A stretch of 64,000 nucleotides of DNA from contig VZSE01002186.1 of the NCBI GenBank assembly GCA_013398275.1, positions 1,764,428 to 1,828,427 of the forward strand, in the 5' to 3' direction. Shown piece after piece: positions 1 through 10,846 of the stretch. The translations under genes were made by a program, and so were the position numbers. Source of the stretch: Promerops cafer (lineage: Eukaryota; Chordata; Aves; Passeriformes; Nectariniidae). The first letter of the stretch is position 1. Each line of letters starts with the position of its first letter. The notes under the pieces are model-generated. The model did no database searches, was not told where the DNA came from, and saw only the letters and a list, made by a program, of their open reading frames with translations.

Positions 1-2011
1 CTAATACCTAATGAAAAACAGTTTCCAGTATTCTTCTTTGGCGTCCTAAGAAGCAAAAAAAAAATTGAAAAAAATTTCTAAATTTCACAGAAATCAAACT
101 ATGAAAACGTGAAAACACACGATTTCTCTTGAAAATTGTTTTTGACATTTTAGGTAACTGTATGAGGCACTTACATACTTCCCAATGCTTTTGTTTCAGA
201 AGTAATACAACCATGATTGTGTATTTTCTGTGACTGACAGTTTTACAGTGTGTTGAGATGTTCTGCTTTTTACTAATGCAAGTCTTTCAAAGGACAGATT
301 TATGAATCCTGACCAGACAGCAGAATGAGCACGAGATATTTTCAGACCCTCAGATTAACCAGAATTAGTTAATTAGCTGGGATATTTAAAGGACCCACAG
401 AAACAATTAGTCCTTTCATCTCTTCCATGTAGATTTGCTTGAAATGCTTGGTTTCATGCAACAGCATGAAACAAGAATCATCTAAAAAAATGGTAGAACT
501 AAGTGCTGAAAGGGACAAATAGGGAAAAAGAGGACTCCCAGGGAACAACTGCAGCTTACTATGCTATTTCTCCCATTGACATAATGATTCCCTGCTACTA
601 GAGAGAGTTATTTCCACTGCAGTTTTACCCAAAAAGGCTCAATGTGAAGACACACCAAAAAGAACCTGCATGGATGAGTTTATAAGCCAATTTATCATGA
701 GACCAGGCATGAAAGTAGTGAACAAAGTGGTGGTCCTGGAGGGAAAAGGGTACTGTAATTATGACAAGGGAACGTAATTAGAGAGACTGAAAGTGATGAA
801 GATTTGGAAGTGCATGTTTTCCAGGAGCTTATTGCTTTGGATATGAATATAGTGGATTACAGGGAACATGACTCCATCAGAAATTATTTCACAAATCTGA
901 TACAGGGTCAACATTTAATTTTCCTAACTGCAGCTTGATTTGTTGTTTTCCTGCCTTTTAATATATTCAGTGTCATCAAATTTAATGGAGATTTTATTAG
1001 GTCTTAAATATTATCCCTTAGCACTGTAATTATCATCTGTGATTAATCCTCCTTGCCCTTGAGAGTCATGCACATTTTTTAGATGTAATAGTATATATTT
1101 CAACATTCATTTATAATTAAAAGAGACATAACTGAAGAGAACAAATGAAAGGGCAGGTCTTTCACTGCACTTTGTTACTGAAGTATGTTATATTTTGGAT
1201 TAATTCATCTTTGTGCTACACAAATTGTTGTAATCCTTTTGTCATTAATGCAAACTACCCTCAGAAGAACCTGTGGATTACATTATATAAATTACAAAAA
1301 AATCCAACCTTTGATATAACCAGTATGTCCATCTAAAAAAATACACTAGCATGTTAAGTTCTAATGCAGTCCAGCATAATTTTTAACAAATCAAGAGATA
1401 GATACTTTAAGGAAAAACCATCAAAAGGATTATAAGCTATATCATAGATTCACAGAATGGTTTGGATTGGAAGAGATTTTAAAGGTTATCTAGTTCCAAC
1501 CTCCTTTACCATGGGCAGGGACAACTTCCACTAGACCAGGTTGCTCTAGGCCTTATCCACCCCGGCCTTGAACACTTTCAGGGGTGGAGCATCCACAGCT
1601 GCTCTGGGCAACCTGTTCCAGTGACTCACTGCCCTCACAGTAAACAATCTCTTCCTAAAATCTAACATAAACCTGTCCTCTTTCAGTTTAAAGCCATTGC
1701 TGGATTCCTTTTGCTTTACAGGTACTCATCTGCCTCTTTATCTGCCCTGCCACCTGAAGCACAACGGAGCACAGGGGCAGACATTAAGAGGCAGGGAACT
1801 GCTCCACTTTGCATCCCTATATCTATGCTTTGATATACTACTTCTTCAGCAATCACCTCATAAGCACAATTAAAACCACACACCTTAAATGCAGCTGGAG
1901 AATCATTACACAGCACAGAAGCCCATTCCAGGATGGAAAGGGAACCTGTCTTACACACAGGTTGGATTTCTGAGATGGCTGCAGGGACATGACTCACCAC
2001 AGGAACTTTAC
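1..2011 (-). other. REPS2 intron 8, partial
   Basis: AT-rich sequence continues from the donor of exon 8 to the left edge of the window. I looked for the next REPS2 exon, which must begin in phase 1 and lead into the proline-rich region, and did not see it. The only recognisable element is the CR1 fragment at 1441-1728. The rest shows no coding or repeat structure I can support. Confidence 0.8.
1441..1728 (-). mobile_element. CR1 LINE 3' fragment
   Basis: Read on the plus strand, it starts with the reversed CR1 tail (ATCATAGATTCACAGAATGG) and follows the CR1 3' end through the words CCATGGGCAGGGACA, AGACCAGGTTGCTC and CAACCTGTTCCAGTG to TTCAGTTTAAAGCCATT. The element is therefore on the minus strand and 5'-truncated, with only the end of ORF2 and the 3' UTR left. 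Divergence is moderate, with small changes throughout. The left end is clear, whereas the right end is approximate because the last 30 bases are diverged. Confidence 0.9.
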
Positions 2012-2154
2012 CTGCTTGAAGGAACTCGGGCAGCAGCGTCTCTGGCAGTGTCTCAGGCAGCTGGTAACCATTCTTCCTCGCAACCACAAGGTGGAAAGCA
2101 GCACAGAACTCCGGGAGTGTCAGCGCCCCATCACAGTCCACATCACTCAGCTCC
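2012..2154 (-). CDS. REPS2: REPS2 exon 8: EF-hand loop and end of EH domain 2
   Basis: The acceptor is TTTTATCCACAG|GGAGC with AG at 2156-2155, and the donor is AGCAG|GTAAAG with GT at 2011-2010. The length is 143 bases: one base completes Trp, 47 codons follow, and one base begins the next codon. The peptide contains ELSDVDCDGALTLPEF, a canonical EF-hand loop with acidic residues at positions 1, 3, 5 and 12 and Gly at 6. CAAFHLVVARKNGY follows, the closing helix of an EH domain, then a Pro/Leu/Glu-rich tail ending in FLQA. Calcium binding is expected from this loop in the family. The exon sits between two CR1 fragments in the same orientation (1441-1728 and about 2455-3080). The following exon is outside the window. 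Confidence 0.97.
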
Positions 2155-4463
2155 CTGTGGATAAAACAGGCACACATTTTCCAAGGTGTTACCTCAGGGA
2201 AACATATGCGTGCCATCAAGGGGGACACAAAAATGCAACCCTGAGAAAGGAAATTTTAACACAAGACAAGCATCTCTGTCATGTACACTTGATCCTGACT
2301 TGCACATTTGTCTCGGGGAAGATGAAGCAAGCTGATTTTCTAAAACTGGCTTGTCACTTTTTTCTTTTTCAGTAAAGCACATTTGTTTAATGTATCATGC
2401 CATTGAATATGATGGTATGTGTATATTAGAATGTGAAATACATAATCTATACTTACAGAATCATGAGGTGGTTGGGGTTAGAAGAGAACTCAAAGATCAT
2501 CTAATTCCAACTCCCCTGCCATGGGCAGGGAGTCTTCCACTAGACCAGGTTACTCAAAGCCCCAGCCAGCCTGGCCATGAGCACTTTCAGGGATGGGAAG
2601 TCCACAAGCTCTCTAGGCAATCTGTTCTAAGGCCTCATGACCCTTACAGTAAAGAAGTCCTTCCTAAAACCTAATCTAAACCTGCCCTCCTTTAGCTTAC
2701 AGCCATTCTCCCTTGTCCTATCACTACATGCCCTTGTGAAAAGTAACTCTCCAGCTCTCTTGTGGACCCTGCTAGGTACTGGAAAGCTGCTAGAAGATCT
2801 CCCAGACCCTTTTCTTCAGGCTGAACAGCCCCAAGTCTCAGCCATTTTTCACAGGAGAGGTGCTCCAGCCCTCTGATCAACTTAGTGGACCTTCTCTGGA
2901 CTTGTTCCAACAGCTCCATGTTCTTCCTATGCTGGGGAGCCCAGAGCTGGATGCAGCACTCCAGATGGGGTCCTTGCCAGAGCAGAGCAGAGGGGCAGAA
3001 TCCCTTCCCTTGCCCTGCTGGCCACAACTACACCAGGATATAGTTGGCCTTCTGAGCAGCAATTAATTGCACATTGTTTCAAGGGTGGAATGACCCTTCC
3101 AATATTTGGAAGGACTTTGCCTAATCCATGCAGGATCTTAAAACAGTTCAAGCAGAAAAAGCTAAATATGGACTTTAGTAATGGTTACTTAGCACCATTG
3201 ACTAACCTTTAAAAAAGAGAAAAATTAATGCTCTTGACAAGTTTAAATATTGTTGCTAACTTCTCACTAAGCAGTTCTCTGTAATTCTAGCACAGCTTCA
3301 CAAACACTAAAGTTAAACTTCAGAACTCCAAGAATTCAATTTTATAAATTAACCCTTTGCAAAAATTGAGTAATATTTTATCTTGGGCAAATGGTCTAAA
3401 ATAAACATAATTTCTTACTCTTTGAAAGTAACAAGCACTTCTCAAACTGTTGAGGTTATAGTGACAAGGACTGAAACATCCCATGTGTTTAACACAACAA
3501 CACAACCTGATAAATCACATTGTCACAAAATTACAGGCATCTACTAGAAAGGAATACTTTTCTTGAAATTCTGCACAGAGAACAAGTTGTGTCAGCAATA
3601 GAAATAAAATCTGATTTGCTAACATATTAGGTTAATCCATTCTTTTTAAGTAATCTTAAATTTAAATTCCAATATTCACTTCCCCCAGCACTATGTTTCT
3701 TCAGTTGTTTGTTTTCGTTTTTTTTTTTATTTTCACAACTGACAATCCGCTTTGAAAAGATTCCAGACATATCCTTTGACCCTGACAGATGTTTAGGCTC
3801 TTGCAAGCTTTTCTTCTCATCTCTCTTCATAAAAGCATATATAAAAACAAAATCACTATCAGCATTTCTGATCCATGTTTAGAACTGTTTGTTCCTCCTA
3901 TCAGACATGCAATGATGACAACAAATTACAAAGCACCATGTTGCTGATGAAAATATAATAGAATTCTTGTCAAATTTTATCACGTACAGTTCCATCCGCA
4001 ATTGTTTCTCAATAAGCTCATTAAAAGTAAGAGCACTGGTTCATTAGAAAAGCACTAATGAATTACATAGTTGTTTAATTAGGCCTCCTCTGACAGAACA
4101 GAGACAGAAACATAAAACCAACAACACATCTAAAACATTCCGGAGGTGCTTCTCCTCTGTGCCATTTCATGAAAAATGCCAGCTCTTTGGGCTAACGATG
4201 CTGCTCACAATACACTCAAGAACAGCTCTCAGCTACGTTGTGGTTCAAACCTCCCCAGTCCTGCTGAGTGGGTGAAAATCTCTCCAGAAAACAAGTGTGT
4301 CAGGAAGACCAATGACCACCCTGCTGCTTGGGCCTCAAAGTGATTCTGGAGATAAGAGCAATAATTATAATTGAAGACACTTTTAAAATTTAACAAGAAC
4401 TCTTGAATTAAGCATCTTTAAAAAAAATGTGAGAGGCATCCCCAACACTATTACAGTACTCAC
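2155..4463 (-). other. REPS2 intron 7
   Basis: The intron lies between exon 7 (donor CTG|GTGAGT) and exon 8 (acceptor CCACAG). It holds a CR1 fragment at about 2455-3080. The remainder, from about 3080 to 4463, is AT-rich with a T-run near 3720, and I see no further feature in it. Confidence 0.85.
2455..3080 (-). mobile_element. CR1 LINE fragment with ORF2 C-terminal remnant
   Basis: The plus strand begins with CAGAATCATGAGGTGGTTGG, the reversed CR1 tail, and continues through the 3' UTR into the end of ORF2. On the minus strand, between about 3027 and 2692, the peptide contains MELLEQVQRRSTKLIRGLEH and LLAAFQYL, the known C-terminal signature of CR1 reverse transcriptase ORFs. Single-base changes break the frame, so it is a dead, 5'-truncated copy. 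It is longer than the neighbouring fragment at 1441-1728 and has the same orientation. The right end is fuzzy near 3080. Confidence 0.92.
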
Positions 4464-4527
4464 CAGATGTGAGAAAGTTCCAGGATGGGCAGCTTTGATT
4501 TTGTGAAGAAATTCTTTGCTACAGAAC
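4464..4527 (-). CDS. REPS2: REPS2 exon 7: EH domain 2 core helix
   Basis: The acceptor is CCCAACAG|GTTC with AG at 4529-4528, and the donor is ATCTG|GTGAGT with GT at 4463-4462, a near-consensus donor. At 64 bases it is the smallest exon here: two bases complete the Gly codon, 20 codons follow, and two bases begin the Trp codon. The peptide is SVAKNFFTKSKLPILELSHI followed by Trp across the junction. In EH domains this stretch carries the first helix-loop-helix and the invariant Trp of the NPF-binding pocket, which is present. It was found by following the frame between exons 6 and 8. Confidence 0.95.
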
Positions 4528-6030
4528 CTGTTGGGAAAGCATGCCTCATCAACCATTGGAAATTAATTCTCCAAATTCCTTTTACCAAGTCTGCCATGCC
4601 AGAAGCAGACAGTTAATTTATGTCGGAGAGATGCTCAGATTAATCGGATGCTACTGTAGATGCTGGACCATTTGTCTCCTTCTGAGTAAACGACAGAGAA
4701 AGCCAGACAGAGCTGTTGACCTCATTTCTCCATTCCCTCCATATGGGAAAAATAAATAAAGGGAAACATACTTCAATACTAGTAACTGTAACCTGCATAA
4801 CAAGTATGTCACCAGTGATGAAATAACAGACAGGAAGGGCCCTGCTTCACCCAGAAGTCATGTGCTCGGCAGTAGAGTGCTTTGACATCTGCACTGCTCT
4901 CCCAAGATGCTGCTTCAACCATGACTTTTCTCTGCAGTGAAAATTTTACAGAGGGAAAAAAAAAAAGAAAAGAAAAAAGAAACCGCAGAAGATTCAGCTA
5001 GCACACAGCTCCTGTCCTACTGCAGGCATCCTCACTGACCCTGCCATAGCAGCCCTTCTCATACTTCTCATAGTTAACAAATGCACTTCTTCCCCATCTC
5101 ATATGCACAGGCTGTCAGGGGTGCCCTGGGAGCCCTTCCTGGGTGCAGGATTATAAATCATAAGGAAACAAAGCACAGACTTCTGGGACAATAATCCTCC
5201 TCCCCTTGGGCAACCACCGGGGAAAGAACCAACCCTGAACAACCATTTGTTCTTTGAAGCAAACTGCATGAAGGAGATTTAACTGATGTGAAGAACTGCT
5301 GAAGCAGTAATTTCAGTTAGCAGCTGGTCATTTCTTTAAACTTTTGGCTGTATCAAAGCCTCCTGAACCCCAGTGACACAGCAGGGCTCATTACAACTGC
5401 CTCAGTTTAAAACCTGTGACATATTCCTTGCCAGACCAACTGTCTACATGGCAAAGTCTCCTCTCACAAGCAGCCTGGACCTTCTATTCAGGATGGAAAT
5501 CTGAGTATGATCAGAGCCATCTCAGTATGCTCTTAACAATACTTTTACCATGTGTGTGCTCTCCAGGATTGTTTCCTAATTACCCAGAGGTCAAAATCTC
5601 AGTCCCCCAGAACCATAAACCCTCAGGCTTGACCGCCCGGGGCAGTTACCTGCATGCTTCACCTGTCATCACATGGACACTGTCACAGTCCTGCTGGATA
5701 AGCCAGCACAACCCTCAGGGGCTTTTCAACTCAAAATACATTGCAGGTGTGATCCACAAATACAGCACATCAAATGCAGAGAGCTCATTTTAATTTTTAC
5801 CAAATTGCCAACACTTCTCCCTTAGATGTAATTATTTTTCTAAAATCAGGTTATTTGGGAGAAAATGTAAGGGCCACAATATTGATTTGAATAGTCTCCC
5901 CTTAAAAAGAAAACATAATCAACTCTTACAAATGCACTGCCAGACAGAAAAAGCACTTTATTTACTTAACACTTTTCACCTCCCAGCCTGGTCCCCCTAT
6001 TTGACGTGCACAGTGTTTGGTAAAAATTAC
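4528..6030 (-). other. REPS2 intron 6
   Basis: The intron lies between exon 6 (donor CAG|GTAATT) and exon 7. The sequence is unremarkable apart from an A-rich run near 4955-4980. The plus-strand open stretch at 5416-5793 has no recognisable domain or family resemblance and is taken as chance. Confidence 0.8.
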
Positions 6031-6169
6031 CTGAAATAAAGGCGTTGAGGTCAGGCTGCAGGGACTTGAACTGGTTAATGTAGTAATCTCGCTGCTCCTC
6101 CGTTATCCTCCACGGGTCATCTGAGTACTGGGTGCTGCTGTCCTGCTGCTCCCGCTCCACTGAAAGAGA
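6031..6169 (-). CDS. REPS2: REPS2 exon 6: start of EH domain 2
   Basis: The acceptor is CCCTCCCTTCAG|TCTC with AG at 6171-6170, and the donor is TTTCAG|GTAATT with GT at 6030-6029. The length is 139 bases: 46 codons in phase 0 plus one base. The peptide starts SLSVEREQQD, and from DDPWRITEEQRDYYINQF onward it is the conserved beginning of an EH domain (W-x-I-T-x-E-x-x-x-Y pattern, then FKSLQPD and FISG). A second AG lies ten bases inside the exon (CTTTCAG|TGGAG). The upstream AG was chosen because exon 5 ends in phase 0 and the resulting peptide keeps the family SxSVERE motif. Using the inner AG would shift the frame. Confidence 0.94.
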
Positions 6170-7854
6170 CTGAAGGGAGGGACGCTGGCACCAGCCACAG
6201 GGAGGGCTCCAGAAGGGCACTGGGAACCTCAAGAAACCAGACTCACTCTCTTCTATGTAGCAGAGACAAATTTTCAGATGACAAGAAGCAGAAATGGCCA
6301 CACTGACGACCATCCCACTACTTACCTGTTAAAACTAAGGCTATTATTAGGTATCTTTACCCCTGCAATTAAAGGAAGCTTTACATGACTGATGATCAGA
6401 GGAAAAGGAAATCTGGCTACTGCTGACCACTAAAAGTCCAAGTCATACTTCATTACCTCTAGATTCATTTTGGGGGTCCTTTCTTTCTGCCTTGCATTAC
6501 AGCCCGAACTGCACACTGTACACCTCAGATGGATGGAACCAGTAAAGGACCTAAAGCTGCATTTTATGCAGCTTTGTGCATGAAAATTTATCTACCCTAT
6601 GAAACTACCTATTTAATCTAGGAATGGTGCTGTAACTATGGAGGTATTCCACTTCTGGGCCCTCTGCTCAACCCAGTAACTCAGCACTCCTTATGCTAAG
6701 TCAGGGAGACACACAAGCCCCTAGAGGCCCCCTCAAACTTCTATCACTTCCCAAGGTTTAAACAAAAATCCTCCTTTGGGTAAAGGAATATTCTGGAGGA
6801 GAAATGTATTCAATCCAATTCTTTCTTTGATTGGTCTTTGCTCTCTGATTAGCTTTTTTAAGGGAGGCCTGTACCTTTTGCAGGTTGGATGGAGGTACCT
6901 GCAAGAGGGCTGCCAGTACAGCTGGTGTCTTTGTTAAAATGGAATAAATGAGTATTCAATATTTAAGCCTGCATGATAACAGTCTTAAAAAGGGAGGGCA
7001 AGAATGAACAACAATCAGCTGGGAAACCCTTTCTCTGACACACCTGCCTATTTCCCAAGAATCAAACGCAAAACACCACTTCTGAAATACTTCAAAAGAT
7101 CCCTGAAACAGGCAACATCATAAAGCTGTAAATTAATTTTCATTTCAAAGTGCTGCACAAATGCACCCAATTTCGTTTCAAGTTAGCACAAATTATGTGA
7201 CACTACCTGTAGATCTGTTTTGGAGGCTCAGGTGACATTTTATTGTGGGTGTGAGGTGCTAAGCACTCAGGAGAAGGTAGAGTCTCTGAGTCTTACTTAT
7301 TTAGGAAAATCTCTCGCTTAAGAGAGCTTTGCCCATCCTTAGGGTAAACTAATTGTTTGCATAATAAATGCACAGGAGGCATACTGGAACACATGAAAGA
7401 TCTGCTTTTGCAGCCAGCAGGAAAATGTAAGACACATTTTCATAAAAACAAAAAAAAAAATGCCTAGAAATTAATATATTTTGCTTAAGGTGCAACTTAA
7501 TCAACTGGGGTGAAAAACCAAAATATGCAGAATGTTAGCCATAAATACTGTGCATGTGTTACAGAAAGCAATCTAAATCAAGAAAGAATCTCTGTGAAAT
7601 CTCATATACTTTCAGTGAAAATGTTTTACTTTGACTTACCTTTAGCGATTTAATTAATTTGATTATTTATTGTAATTTCTCCATCCCATCAGCTTTTTTC
7701 CCCTCATGTAACAGAAAAGCACACTTCAGTCTCTAGACTAAAAACACCACGGAGAACACTTTTCATTTTCAAAGTGAGAATTTTCTGCCTTTTTAAAAAA
7801 TTTCTCTATTGTTTTGTTAGTAGTACTACTAAAGAAAAATATGCAATTCATTAC
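6170..7854 (-). other. REPS2 intron 5
   Basis: The intron lies between exon 5 (donor CGG|GTAATG) and exon 6 (acceptor CTTCAG). I see no repeat family, RNA gene or further exon. It has A-runs near 7448-7460 and is otherwise AT-rich, unstructured sequence. Confidence 0.8.
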
Positions 7855-7952
7855 CCGGTTAGGAGTTGAACAGGTGACTGCAGATTTGGCTCCATAATTC
7901 CCTGAAGATGGTCCATCTTGCTGGTGAGTAGAGTGTCTGACTTCATAAGGAG
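7855..7952 (-). CDS. REPS2: REPS2 exon 5: variable linker
   Basis: The acceptor is ATAATGTAG|CTCC with AG at 7954-7953, and the donor is AACCGG|GTAATG with GT at 7854-7853. The 98 bases comprise two that complete the Ala codon and 32 codons ending in phase 0. The peptide opens PYEVRHSTHQQDG and ends CSTPNR. The opening PYE-R motif and the exon length agree with REPS2, whereas the second half differs from the mammalian sequence as I remember it. This is the least conserved exon in the window, consistent with a disordered linker. The acceptor has a weak pyrimidine tract, so a search or transcript read would be useful for the exact left boundary. Confidence 0.88.
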
Positions 7953-10722
7953 CTACATTATACATTCAAAATTAAATATATAAATGTCAGGATAATAAAA
8001 AACTACTGCTAAGCTAAAGGAAATAATTAAATCCACAAGATCAAGAATGTAGCTTGTGAACATTGTATCTGAGCATAAAAGTCCATTTGGTCAAGCATCT
8101 ACCAAGTGAACCCAGTATCACAGTATCAAAGCCCATTTTGTCTTACGCAACAAAATTCCAGCCACATACTTGTCTTTCCCATTGCATCATTCCTCTTCAG
8201 ACATTACTGAGACACTGTCACTTATATACTGCTAGACAACAGAAATCACTGTTCATCATGCTTAAATATACATTTCTATAGCTTGTCCATGCATTTACAC
8301 ATTTTATATACTTATAGTCACATATAGCACAAGAACCATTTTAAGTAAGAAGAAATCATTCAACTGGGCTATAAAAAATATACTTTGACAATGCTATCAA
8401 ATAGCAAACCATTACTTCTCCATATACTCTTCGTCTGCCTTCCCTAATTTCTATTGAAAATCAAAATACATGACTGACCACTTTGTACTATTTGGAGTAA
8501 AGTTAGTGAAGAAAAGTAACAATTTCTTCTTCTTTCACTAAAATAAGTCACTTAGGCTCCACTGCAGCAAATACAGTAAGCAGTGACAAAACAACACATT
8601 TAGGAACAATGTTTTAAAGATGGGGCAAGCATGAAAACAAAAAGGCAACTCACTTGCAAACCCTTACACAGCTGAGAACTGCTGCCAGCCTATTCAAAAT
8701 TTATCATTACAAAGTCAACATCAGAACCTTAAAGACTCACGATGAAAAAGGAGTCCAAGAAATCTTAAAACTTTTGATCTCAGTAAGATCTTAAAAATTA
8801 TGCCCCTAACCCCCTTGTTTTCCTAAGGGGTCTTATCCTGTATTGGTACCTATTTTTATTCCTGTACAAGTCACTGCTAATTTCAGATTAAGAAAAAAAA
8901 AAAGGAAGGAAGGTGAAAGGTGGGAAACATTTAGATGCCCTCAGAGGGGAGATTTAAGCATGAAGCCACATGGCTGTATGCTTGCTAGCATGAAGAACTT
9001 TCAGAACTTTCAGAAGAAAAATGCACATAGTCATGGTTGCAGTGCAAAGGGCTGCCCTTGAAGCATCCTGTCCAGTTTCAGGGTCAGATCTGCAGTACAG
9101 CCCAGCCCAGCCCAGAGCAGGGGCACAAGCACCATCCACACATGCACGACACACAGCTGCCCTCTGGAGTGCTCTTCAGGAAACTGGAAGGGTCTTAAAG
9201 GCCAGGAAGAACCAGCAGGTCTTGTATTAGGCCTGGCATTTGGTACAGCATGGGTCATAAAATGTTAACTGCTCACTGCCATTGAGAATACATTTGGTTG
9301 AAGTATCCCCGGTGGGGTCAAAATAGGAGAGATCCCTTTTCTGGAAAATAGGAAAAATTGCTTTCTGAAAAACAGCCATTGTTCTGCACCTCTAAGATTT
9401 TATTACCTTGGAAATTTGAGCAGTTAAGTAATTAATTTTGGAAGATGTCAACAGCTGGACTGGATGCTGCTGTCCCTGGTCACTTTGCATAGCTGCTGAG
9501 TCCATGAGAAATTTCACTGAAGTTACATTTGCAACCAAATTCGGAAGGAAAAAGAAAAAAAAAAAAAAAACCAACACCCAAAATACTGCCTCATAGCACT
9601 GACAGATCTGGGACAGAGTGCCAGAAAAGAGCAGAGCACTCAAAAGGTCCACGGTCAGCCAGTCCTGACAGACACCCCCCTGCCCAGCTCTCCACAGCAT
9701 GGGCTCTCTGCCACTTGTCTTCTTCAGTGGGGCAGAACATGCATTGTACCAGAAGACAACTGCACTAGTGTGCTTCTTTCAGAATTAATCCCACCCCTGA
9801 ACAAGCTACAGTTTACCTACGCAGGAGGGCAATGCCTGTGACTCATGCCTGGTACAATTTTCAGGTGGAGGCCACTTCATAGTGTCAAACACAACCTTAT
9901 CACAGCTGTACTGAGTTTCAACATGTTGAATAGCTCTTTTGTCACTCATTTGTAAATAAGGACAAAAGGTGAAGGACTAGCATGCTTCAATCTCCACTCA
10001 CTGCAAACACACTAAGGTAAAAAAGGAGGGATGATGGTATACACCAATGCCTCCTATTGCCACCAACTTGGTCACCACATGTTGCAATTACAAGAGCACA
10101 GGTGCTTTACCATTAAGAGGACTCTGTGAAGCCATAGTTAAACTGGCTTCTGCCCCATTAGCTTCTTATTAAAATCTGAATGTTTTCCCACTTAACTCTA
10201 ATGGCATCCAAATGAAGGACAGAACATGTGTGCAGTGCCTAGTTTTTGTCTGAATTGCCTAAGTTACACTGTGGGACTGCTTTTATATTCTCATCCTATT
10301 ATTATTTCTGTTACAAAACCAGAGATGATATTATCCATTCACTTCCAATCTGAAAATTAATATGCGGCTGCTGAAATCGGGAGCAGGCTTTTCTCCCCTC
10401 TTATGAAACCAAAACCATCATGCACTCTGACAATACTTGCAGGCTCCCTGCCACTAGGGTATATTGCAGAGCCTTGTCAGAGATCAGGTATTAGCATTTG
10501 TAAGCAGTCACACATAAGTCTAACTTAATAGAAAGTAAATAGGAAGACAGGATTGAACAGTCAAAGTAAATTGATCAAATAATTTTCCAAAACATAAATC
10601 TAATTGAATTTTAAAATCATTAGGCTGATTGTCACTAGCATTTAGAATTTGGATACTTCCAATAAGGAAAAAAAAAAAGAAAAAATATTTGAATACAATG
10701 TGCATAGCTGTTTTTATCCTAC
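7953..10722 (-). other. REPS2 intron 4
   Basis: The intron lies between exon 4 (donor GAG|GTAGGA) and exon 5. It is mostly AT-rich. There is a slightly GC-richer patch around 9040-9240 with a short CAGCC reiteration near 9097-9111, and there are poly-A runs near 8892 and 9550. None of the open stretches resembles a known protein, and no transposon family was recognised. Confidence 0.78.
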
Positions 10723-10846
10723 CTCCATGCTGCTGTTCCAGCCCACTTCTTGCTTTACCATATCCATAACTTAGGGGTATTCTCTGGTAAGTAGATGGAG
10801 AAGCAGGAGGTGAGCAAATTGGAGACATCGGAGGAGACTTGGGTTC
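10723..10846 (-). CDS. REPS2: REPS2 exon 4: Ser/Pro-rich linker
   Basis: The acceptor is GAAATAG|GAACCC with AG at 10848-10847, and the donor is GGAG|GTAGGA with GT at 10722-10721. The length is 124 bases: 41 codons starting in phase 0 plus one base. The peptide begins EPKSPPMSPICSPPASPS and continues YQRIPLSYGYGKARSG. It is rich in Ser-Pro dipeptides, which are candidate sites for proline-directed kinases and SH3 or WW ligands. That functional reading is inference from composition. The segment matches the REPS2 linker between the two EH domains. The last base joins CT of exon 5 to make Ala. The unit looks intact. Confidence 0.94.

Noticed and set aside
1716..2011. Continuation of the exon 8 frame to the left as coding sequence
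   Set aside because: The GTAAAG donor at 2011 is good, the peptide loses family similarity there, and the stretch runs toward CR1 sequence.
2012..2154. Assignment of the gene to REPS1 instead of REPS2
   Set aside because: EH2 alone is similar in both, but LTLPEF and the linker in exons 3, 4 and 6 (LPLPRF, SPPASPS, SVERE) fit REPS2.
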